Assembly (NCBI GenBank): GCA_902767285.1
Contig: CACXHC010000294.1
Span: 1-7,728, forward strand
Length of the DNA stretch: 7,728 nt
From: an uncultured Ruminococcus sp.
GTDB lineage: Bacteria > Bacillota > Clostridia > Oscillospirales > Acutalibacteraceae
Reading direction: 5' to 3'
Shown: positions 1 to 4,692 of the stretch, in pieces
Layout of the letters: each line of letters starts with the position of its first letter
Numbering within the stretch: position 1 is the stretch's first letter
Program-made: the position numbers and the translations under genes
Notes under the pieces: model-generated
What the model was told of the DNA's origin: nothing
Seen by the model: only the letters and a program-made list of their open reading frames with translations
The model's database searches: none

Positions 1-2
1 CC

Positions 3-125
3 ATAGCAAATCCCGTTGCCGAAATAACCGAGCTTTTACGTCAAAGAAAAGATGTCGATTATTCAAATCTTGTAAATGAAATAAAAACTCAGTTTGAAAA
101 ACTTCAAAAGCTGGCGAATGATTAA
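3..125 (+). CDS. 3' end of a gene, possible Hpt-domain protein (partial)
   Basis: An open frame enters from the left edge and ends at TAA 123-125, leaving 40 residues (begins IANPVAEITELL, ends KLQKLAND). The tail is two charged amphipathic helices separated by a short linker (RQRKDVDYSN), the second being LVNEIKTQFEKLQKL. This spacing resembles the last two helices of a histidine phosphotransfer (Hpt) domain, where the final helix often reads like 'eL..el...fe.l...L'. The phosphorylated histidine would lie upstream of the window, so the assignment is unproven. The next gene, a hybrid kinase with a receiver but no Hpt domain of its own, starts two bases after this stop, so the two are almost certainly co-transcribed and an Hpt partner would make sense. 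Any other protein ending in a helical hairpin would fit the visible residues equally well. Confidence 0.5.
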   Translation: MANPVAEITELLRQRKDVDYSNLVNEIKTQFEKLQKLAND

Positions 126-127
126 TT

Positions 128-2170
128 ATGTTTGGAAAGAATTTTCATTTAAATGAGCAGGTTCTTGATGTAATTGAGGAAATTGGATGTCATATGCCGG
201 GCGGATTCTTTATTTATAAAGAACAACAGCCGGAAGAGCTTATATATGCAAATCAGGCGGTTTGTGAGATTTTTGGCTGCGATAATCTCGAAGATTTTAA
301 ACAGCTCACGGGATATAATTTTAAAGGAATGGTTCACCCCGATGATTATGAGCGTGTGTGCGAGTCTATAAAAAATCAAGTCAACAGCCGTAACGAACAT
401 TTAGATTATGTTGAGTATAGAATCATACAAAAAAACGGTTCTGTCCGATGGGTAGATGATTACGGTCATTACACCGAAACAGATGCTCATGGCGGTATTT
501 ATTATGTGTTTATTTCCGATATTACCGAAAAACATGAACATTCCGAAAAACTCAAAAAACTCATAACAGCTCTTTCATCGGATTATAAGAGCGTTTATTA
601 TATTGAACTTGATAAAAATGAGGGCATATGTTATCAAAGCCGTCATGATATCGCCAACGAAATGAGGGTCGGAGAGCATTTCAATTATATCGAATCTGTT
701 ACGCAGTATGCCGAGCAGTATGTAGCAAATCAATACAAAGATGAGTTTTTGCACTTCGTTCAGCCCGAAAATATAAAAGCCGAACTGAAAAATAATAGGG
801 TTATGTCTTATATATATATGGTGCATCATGGCAATACGGAATCTTACGAAATGGCTCGGATTGCCGGAGTTCGTCACCCCGAAGATAGAGATGACAACAC
901 CGTTCATGCGGTGAGTGCCTGTTTTTCCGATGTCGATAACGAAATAAGACGCAATATAGATCAAAGCGAAATCCTTGGTCAAGCTCTTACCGAAGCCGAA
1001 TGTGCCAATAATGCCAAAACTGCGTTTTTGTCCAATATGAGCCATGAGATACGAACCCCCATGAACGCGATAATCGGTTTGAACAATATCGCCCTCAGCG
1101 ATCCCAATATTTCGGAACAAACAAGAGGTTATCTGAAAAAAATCGGAGATTCGGCACAGCATTTGCTCGGTATAATAAACGATGTTCTTGATGTGTCGAG
1201 AATTGAGTCCGGTACAATGACTCTTAAAAATGAGGAGTTCTCTTTTTCAAAAATTATTGATGAAATAAACGCAGCAATTGGCAGTCAGGCAAAAAACAAG
1301 CAGATAAATTATGAGTGTCGGGTCGATGAAAATACGGAAGATTATTATTGCGGTGATGATACGAAACTTCGCCAAATTTTTATGAATATTCTCGAAAATG
1401 CCGTTAAATTTACCCCCGCAGGCGGAACGGTCTTGTTTAGCGTTGAGCAAACAGCCAAATTCAACGGCAAAGCAACTCTCAAATTTATAATAAGCGATAC
1501 GGGAATTGGAATCAGTCTGGAATTTCTTCCGAAATTGTTTGGTGCTTTTGCTCAGGAAGATAATTCCTCAACAAACAAATACGGCAGTACGGGACTCGGT
1601 TTGACCATCACCAAAAATCTTGTTGAGATGATGAACGGCAATATCTCCGTTGACAGTCAAAAGGGGATAGGCACAACTTTCATGGTGAATATTACGTTGA
1701 ATACTTCATCAAGAGAAATTGTTGAAAAGCAACAATTGCAAAAGTCAACAAGAGATCTGAAAGGTAAACGAGTTCTTCTTGCCGAGGACGTTTCCATAAA
1801 TGCCGAGATAATAACTATGGTGCTTTCTATGAAAGACGTGACTGTTGAAATCGCTGAAAACGGTCAAATCGCTGTCGAAATGTTTGCCAATCATGAAAAA
1901 GGTTATTATGATGCCATTCTTATGGATTTGCGTATGCCCATTATGGACGGACTCGAAGCTACACGAGTTATTCGTTCAATGAAACGTGACGATGCACAAT
2001 CAATTCCTATGATTGCCCTCACCGCCAATAATTTTGATGAGGACATTCAACGCAGTATGCAGGTTGGTCTCAACGCACACCTTAGCAAGCCCGTTCAGCC
2101 TGAGGCTCTCTACGAAACGTTGGAAAATCTTATTTATTCTTCTTTTTTTGAAAAAAAGAAGAGAAAATAA
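128..2170 (+). CDS. Cytoplasmic PAS hybrid sensor histidine kinase with C-terminal receiver
   Basis: 680 residues. An N-terminal PAS fold (about 20-135) contains the family pattern YANQAVCEIFGC, MVHPDDY and ISDITE. A second PAS-like region (about 140-270, starting ALSSDYKSVYYIELD) lacks sharp motifs. The kinase core has the H-box SHEIRTPMN with phospho-acceptor H306, an N-box with N420 and N424, the G1 box DTGIGI from D457, an F-box around FGAF, and the G2 box GSTGLGL (486-492). A linker leads to a receiver (about 547-670) with acidic residues E553/D554, phospho-acceptor D600 in LMDLRMPIMDG, T632 and K654. All catalytic residues are present, so it should be active. No membrane segment or signal peptide is visible, so it probably senses an intracellular signal. 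It carries no Hpt domain or DNA-binding output, so phosphate must go to separate proteins, possibly the product of the upstream gene. No good Shine-Dalgarno precedes ATG 128; the two-base gap to the upstream stop suggests translational coupling. Confidence 0.95.
   Translation: MFGKNFHLNEQVLDVIEEIGCHMPGGFFIYKEQQPEELIYANQAVCEIFGCDNLEDFKQLTGYNFKGMVHPDDYERVCESIKNQVNSRNEHLDYVEYRIIQKNGSVRWVDDYGHYTETDAHGGIYYVFISDITEKHEHSEKLKKLITALSSDYKSVYYIELDKNEGICYQSRHDIANEMRVGEHFNYIESVTQYAEQYVANQYKDEFLHFVQPENIKAELKNNRVMSYIYMVHHGNTESYEMARIAGVRHPEDRDDNTVHAVSACFSDVDNEIRRNIDQSEILGQALTEAECANNAKTAFLSNMSHEIRTPMNAIIGLNNIALSDPNISEQTRGYLKKIGDSAQHLLGIINDVLDVSRIESGTMTLKNEEFSFSKIIDEINAAIGSQAKNKQINYECRVDENTEDYYCGDDTKLRQIFMNILENAVKFTPAGGTVLFSVEQTAKFNGKATLKFIISDTGIGISLEFLPKLFGAFAQEDNSSTNKYGSTGLGLTITKNLVEMMNGNISVDSQKGIGTTFMVNITLNTSSREIVEKQQLQKSTRDLKGKRVLLAEDVSINAEIITMVLSMKDVTVEIAENGQIAVEMFANHEKGYYDAILMDLRMPIMDGLEATRVIRSMKRDDAQSIPMIALTANNFDEDIQRSMQVGLNAHLSKPVQPEALYETLENLIYSSFFEKKKRK
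2138..2162. repeat. Perfect 12-bp AT-rich inverted repeat at the kinase 3' end
   Basis: TCTTCTTTTTTT (2138-2149) is followed by one G and then its exact reverse complement AAAAAAAGAAGA (2151-2162). It lies inside the last codons of the kinase and encodes the odd SSFFEKKKR tail. In RNA it would form an A/U hairpin once a few central bases open as a loop. There is no downstream U-run, so it is not a standard intrinsic terminator on the + strand. It may protect the 3' end of the kinase message or be a product of slippage. Confidence 0.6.
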
Positions 2171-2192
2171 GCAACAAATACATAAAGATGAC

Positions 2193-2221
2193 TGTGAGGT
2201 TTCCTCCGTTTGATTCGTGTA
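2193..2221 (+). promoter_or_regulatory. Predicted ECF-type promoter of the sigma operon
   Basis: TGTGAG (2193-2198), then 17 bases, then CGTGTA (2216-2221). The layout matches the group of ECF promoters with a TGTAAC/TGAAAC -35 and a CGT-containing -10 (for example Bacillus sigma-X and sigma-W types, known from the literature). It ends 41 bases before the sigma start. A second element of the same design with the same 17-base spacer lies at 7660-7688. Autoregulation by the encoded sigma factor is inferred. Confidence 0.6.
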
Positions 2222-2222
2222 A

Positions 2223-2255
2223 TAAGTGAAAGGCAAAAAAACTTTCGGAAAGGAG
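2223..2255 (+). promoter_or_regulatory. Sigma gene leader: conserved 11-mer, alternative small hairpins, strong RBS
   Basis: TAAGTGAAAGG (2223-2233) recurs exactly at 7690-7700. GAAAG (2228-2232) can pair with CTTTC (2242-2246). The same CTTTC can instead pair with GGAAAG (2247-2252), the front of the Shine-Dalgarno site GGAAAGGAG (2247-2255). The RBS ends 7 bases before ATG 2263 and only 1 base before an in-frame TTG at 2257, which fixes the start at 2263. The stems are only 4-5 bp, so any switching role is speculative. Confidence 0.5.
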
Positions 2256-2262
2256 ATTGTCT

Positions 2263-2823
2263 ATGGATAACGGTGCAAGTAGCTACCGCCGTTTCCGAGA
2301 CACGGGCGATGAGAATGCTTTGCTCGAGATCATCAGAGATTATAAGGACGGTCTTATTCTTTATCTTTCAAGCATAGTCGGAGATATTCAAACAGCTGAG
2401 GAACTTGCCGAAGATACATTTGTCCTGCTTGGCACGAAAAAGCCAAAAGACAAGGGCGGAAGTTCGTTCAAGACTTGGCTGTACACGATTGGCAGGAATA
2501 TTGCCATAGATCATCTTAGGCAGCAAAAGCGAAGGCGTGGACATGAGATACCCCTCGATGATGCTGTATCTGTAAGCGACCCAGAGCTTGAACAAAGCTT
2601 CATTCGTGAGGAAAGAAAGATTATTCTGCATAACGCTATGAACAAGCTGAAACCGGAGTACCGTCAAGTGCTTTGGCTTGTTTACTTCGAGGAAATGTCA
2701 AATAAGGAAGTCGCCGCTGTGATGAAAAAGAGCGTTCACAATATAGAATCTCTCGTCTCCCGTGCCAGAAAATCGTTAAGAAAACAGCTTGAAACGGAGG
2801 GATTTGATTATGAAGACTTATGA
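2263..2823 (+). CDS. ECF-family RNA polymerase sigma factor
   Basis: 186 residues, the usual length for an ECF sigma factor, which has only regions 2 and 4. Region 2 (about 23-92) includes DIQTAEELAEDTFV, the part that contacts core polymerase, then FKTWLYTIGRNIAIDHLR and the basic stretch QQKRRRGH used for -10 recognition. A variable acidic linker (95-118) follows. Region 4 (about 120-176) carries KLKPEYRQVLWLVYFEEMS and the helix-turn-helix NKEVAAVMKKSVHNIESLVSRARKSL, which reads the -35. ATG 2263 is chosen because GGAAAGGAG lies 7 bases upstream; an in-frame TTG at 2257 is too close to that site. The 3' end overlaps the next gene by 14 bases, so translation of sigma and its membrane partner is probably coupled. 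The predicted ECF promoter just upstream suggests positive autoregulation. The target genes are not determined, but the similar promoter at the right edge is a candidate. Confidence 0.93.
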   Translation: MDNGASSYRRFRDTGDENALLEIIRDYKDGLILYLSSIVGDIQTAEELAEDTFVLLGTKKPKDKGGSSFKTWLYTIGRNIAIDHLRQQKRRRGHEIPLDDAVSVSDPELEQSFIREERKIILHNAMNKLKPEYRQVLWLVYFEEMSNKEVAAVMKKSVHNIESLVSRARKSLRKQLETEGFDYEDL

Positions 2824-3856
2824 AGAAATGGCAAAAAGCGTGCTGACAAGAATCGAAGAATACGAATTGGAAAAACAAATCAAACAACAGAGAGTTAAAA
2901 AAGCCGTAATTGTAGGTATTCCCATTTGCGTAGCGGTCGTTGCAGCGGTAGGAGTCTTTAAATCGGGAATTGTTGGGAATAACAACAAAATTACTATTGT
3001 AGAGCCGGAGAAAAGTATTGTGTCGTCCGTGTCGGAAAAAGAAATCAAAACGGATTCTTCAAACGATTTGAAAGAAGAGAACAAGTCTGTATCTTCCAAA
3101 GCAAATACAAAATCCGAGCTTGTTTCTTCGGAGAATAAAAGCAGCAGTTCAAATGACGATACAAAAGAAAATACGGATTTTGCGATTGTCAACAGTAATC
3201 CTTATTACGAAAATAGCGATGAGAATGTCAGCATTTCGGAGGAAGATGTTTCGCCCTCAGCTGACGACAAGACACCGAATCACGAAAGTAATATTGATAC
3301 AGAACCGGCAAGCTCACAAACTATATCAGCCGCCAGCGATGAGGAAAACTTGGATCCGAATTTTTATTCCGAGCATAGCTTTGAATATGTTGACGATGCA
3401 CTTGGCATAATGTATAATGACGGCATAATGTATATACAGTTTAGCGTATATGATGAAGGCTTTACGCTTGACGAGAACATCGGTGCTGCGAGCGATTTTA
3501 ACGGATATTACAAAAATATCAAGGACGTTACAGGCGAGGTATACACGGTAAAAGAAAGCCCCGATGTGCTTATCGTTAAACTCAGCAACGGCGGCACAGT
3601 CGCACTTGCAAAAGCCGGACAGCTCATTGTAAACGGTACGCCGTACTGCTCTACTATGCTTGACACAAATGTTTATCTTGCGGACAAATTTATTGGTCAT
3701 GTATCGGATTTTGAAATAGTAAATGTGCCGTACCTCAATTATGAGATTGAGCTTTCACCGAATGACGAAGTATATACAGTGGTTGATAAGGACGAGCAAA
3801 CTCTGTGTATCAAGCAGGAGAACGGTAATGCAGTAATATTTGTTAGTATGTGGTAA
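2810..3856 (+). CDS. Single-pass membrane protein, putative anti-sigma factor or sensor partner of the ECF sigma
   Basis: 348 residues. ATG 2810 is chosen because GGAGG (2796-2800) lies 9 bases upstream; it overlaps the sigma gene by 14 bases in another frame. A short basic/acidic cytoplasmic segment (1-31, KTYEEMAKSVLTRIEEYELE) precedes one membrane helix (about 32-50, AVIVGIPICVAVVAAVGVF). Then comes a long, low-complexity linker rich in Ser, Glu, Asp, Lys and Asn (about 57-180), typical of an extracytoplasmic tether. A folded C-terminal region (about 185-348) appears rich in beta strands and has two cysteines outside the membrane helix, C280 and C333, that could form a disulfide. The topology and position match anti-sigma/sensor proteins paired with ECF sigma factors in Clostridia. 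I see no zinc anti-sigma motif (HxxxCxxC) and do not recognise the C-terminal domain, so anti-sigma activity is inferred from context and the external signal is unknown. Confidence 0.8.
   Translation: MKTYEEMAKSVLTRIEEYELEKQIKQQRVKKAVIVGIPICVAVVAAVGVFKSGIVGNNNKITIVEPEKSIVSSVSEKEIKTDSSNDLKEENKSVSSKANTKSELVSSENKSSSSNDDTKENTDFAIVNSNPYYENSDENVSISEEDVSPSADDKTPNHESNIDTEPASSQTISAASDEENLDPNFYSEHSFEYVDDALGIMYNDGIMYIQFSVYDEGFTLDENIGAASDFNGYYKNIKDVTGEVYTVKESPDVLIVKLSNGGTVALAKAGQLIVNGTPYCSTMLDTNVYLADKFIGHVSDFEIVNVPYLNYEIELSPNDEVYTVVDKDEQTLCIKQENGNAVIFVSMW
3404..3434 (+). repeat. In-frame direct repeat, 13 bases with an 18-base period
   Basis: GGCATAATGTATA occurs at 3404-3416 and again at 3422-3434. The 18-base period keeps the frame, so the protein reads GIMYNDGIMYIQ around residues 199-210 of the sigma-partner membrane protein. 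The copies are identical at the DNA level, suggesting a recent local duplication or a two-strand hairpin motif under constraint. Confidence 0.85.
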
Positions 3857-3865
3857 TATTGACAG

Positions 3866-3904
3866 AATCAGCCGGCAAAGCGAAAAAAGCTTTGTCGGTT
3901 GATT
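3866..3904 (+). terminator. Strong hairpin after the sigma operon (first of two)
   Basis: A 16-base left arm (3866-3881, AATCAGCCGGCAAAGC) pairs with 3889-3904 across a 7-base GAAAAAA loop. Two of the pairs (3871-3899 and 3875-3895) are G-U, which pair in + strand RNA but would be A-C mismatches in - strand RNA, so the structure is adapted to + transcripts. No clear U-run follows, so it may be an mRNA 3' end stabiliser working with the next hairpin. Confidence 0.7.
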
Positions 3905-3923
3905 ATTGTGAAAACAAAACGGT

Positions 3924-3956
3924 GGCGAGTAAGGATAATCCCTGCTTGTCGTTTTT
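3924..3956 (+). terminator. Intrinsic terminator of the sigma operon (second hairpin)
   Basis: GGCGAGTAAGG (3924-3934) pairs with CCCTGCTTGTC (3940-3950) around the loop ATAAT, with three G-U pairs and one A-C mismatch. It is followed directly by GTTTTT (3951-3956). This fits a rho-independent terminator. Its wobble pairs again favour the + strand. Confidence 0.65.
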
Positions 3957-3988
3957 ATTACAGTACTGATTTTTAGACAAAAGAGCTA

Positions 3989-4017
3989 TTGATATATTTG
4001 GCATACTGTGATATACT
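3989..4017 (+). promoter_or_regulatory. Sigma-A type promoter of the DUF3592-like gene
   Basis: TTGATA (3989-3994), a 17-base spacer, then TATACT (4012-4017). Each hexamer differs from consensus at one position. The expected start near 4024 gives a leader of about 80 bases before ATG 4106. The promoter lies just past the sigma operon terminators, so this gene is a separate transcription unit. Confidence 0.75.
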
Positions 4018-4105
4018 TAATACTATCGCAATATGTTGAAAAAAAGCTGTGAAGAATTGAAAATGTCATAACCACAGATAAACGGATTTTTTTGGAGGAA
4101 CTGCA

Positions 4106-4519
4106 ATGTATGAATTTGGTTTTTGGATAGTCAATATTATGTTGGGTGTACCGTTTGTAGAAATGCTTGTGCATGTCGTACACATAAATATATTGAAAAG
4201 GGTCTGTACCTTCCCCGTGAAAGCAGTCATAAAGAGAATAGAAAAAGAGCCGGTCATGACGAGAGGTTCAACGATATATTATCAAGTGCTGGAATTTGAG
4301 CATTACGGCGGAACGCATACCGTTAAAGGACACTCATCTCATAGCAAGACGGAGTTGGGCAGAGAAGGAGGAATTGTGGAACTGCTGATCGACCCGAACA
4401 ACGGCGAAAAGTATGTTATTGTAACTAATTCCGATGAAGGTATTATGACAGCTTTAGTGATAGCATTAGGAATTATGCTTATTGTTGCAAATTATTATAT
4501 GATACCTGTAATGAAATAA
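4106..4519 (+). CDS. Small two-TM membrane protein, DUF3592-like
   Basis: 137 residues, with GGAGG (4094-4098) 7 bases before ATG 4106. An N-terminal hydrophobic helix (about 5-28) and a C-terminal one (about 112-133, ending in a short MIPVMK tail) flank a soluble region (about 36-108). That middle region shows the pattern of DUF3592-type proteins: a strand AVIKRIEK, then YYQVLEFEHYGGTHTVKG, a glycine turn REGG, and a strand VELLIDPNNGEKYVI resembling the typical 'v.vlYDPnnp....' signature. Both termini probably lie on the same side of the membrane. DUF3592 has no known biochemical role. The gene is monocistronic, with its own promoter upstream and valS driven by another promoter downstream, so context gives no function. 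The family link is made by eye and is moderate; the membrane topology is firm. Confidence 0.85.
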   Translation: MYEFGFWIVNIMLGVPFVEMLVHVVHINILKRVCTFPVKAVIKRIEKEPVMTRGSTIYYQVLEFEHYGGTHTVKGHSSHSKTELGREGGIVELLIDPNNGEKYVIVTNSDEGIMTALVIALGIMLIVANYYMIPVMK

Positions 4520-4528
4520 GTCAAAATA

Positions 4529-4567
4529 TTTTTCAGATAATCGAAAGTATACTGAAAAACAGTTTTT
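4529..4567 (+). terminator. Weak candidate terminator after the DUF3592-like gene
   Basis: TTTTTCAG (4529-4536) is the exact reverse complement of CTGAAAAA (4552-4559), with a 15-base loop. A competing small hairpin, ACTG (4551-4554) with CAGT (4560-4563), is followed directly by TTTT (4564-4567). The two folds exclude each other and both are weak, so termination here may be partial. Confidence 0.4.
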
Positions 4568-4604
4568 ATGCAAGTTTTTGCCCTGTTGAAATATGATAAA
4601 AATC

Positions 4605-4633
4605 TTGACTTTTTATATGATGAATGATATAAT
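4605..4633 (+). promoter_or_regulatory. Near-consensus sigma-A promoter of valS
   Basis: TTGACT (4605-4610), a 17-base spacer, then the perfect -10 TATAAT (4628-4633). Transcription should start near 4640, leaving about 50 bases before the valS start. That leader has no room for a T-box riboswitch and contains no T-box-like GGTGG motif. A strong constitutive promoter suits a housekeeping synthetase. Confidence 0.85.
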
Positions 4634-4692
4634 GATTTGTCGGAATATTGATTCTTTGCGTGATATTTATTAGGAAGGAATGATTGATCATA

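Noticed and set aside
575..1162. 195-residue open frame on the - strand inside the kinase gene
   Set aside because: It lies wholly antisense to clear PAS/HisKA coding sequence, has no recognisable domain or RBS, and mirrors the codon pattern of the real gene.
2818..3192. 124-residue - strand open frame in the membrane-protein gene
   Set aside because: Its Ser/Phe/Leu-rich sequence is the complement of the Ser/Glu/Lys linker and has no independent signal.
4047..4077. CTGTG/CACAG hairpin in the leader of the DUF3592-like gene as a riboswitch
   Set aside because: Only 5 bp with a 21-base loop; no known riboswitch core is visible.
3986..4257. Two - strand open frames across the promoter and start of the DUF3592-like gene
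   Set aside because: They overlap a well-formed + strand promoter, RBS and two-TM gene, and have no RBS of their own.
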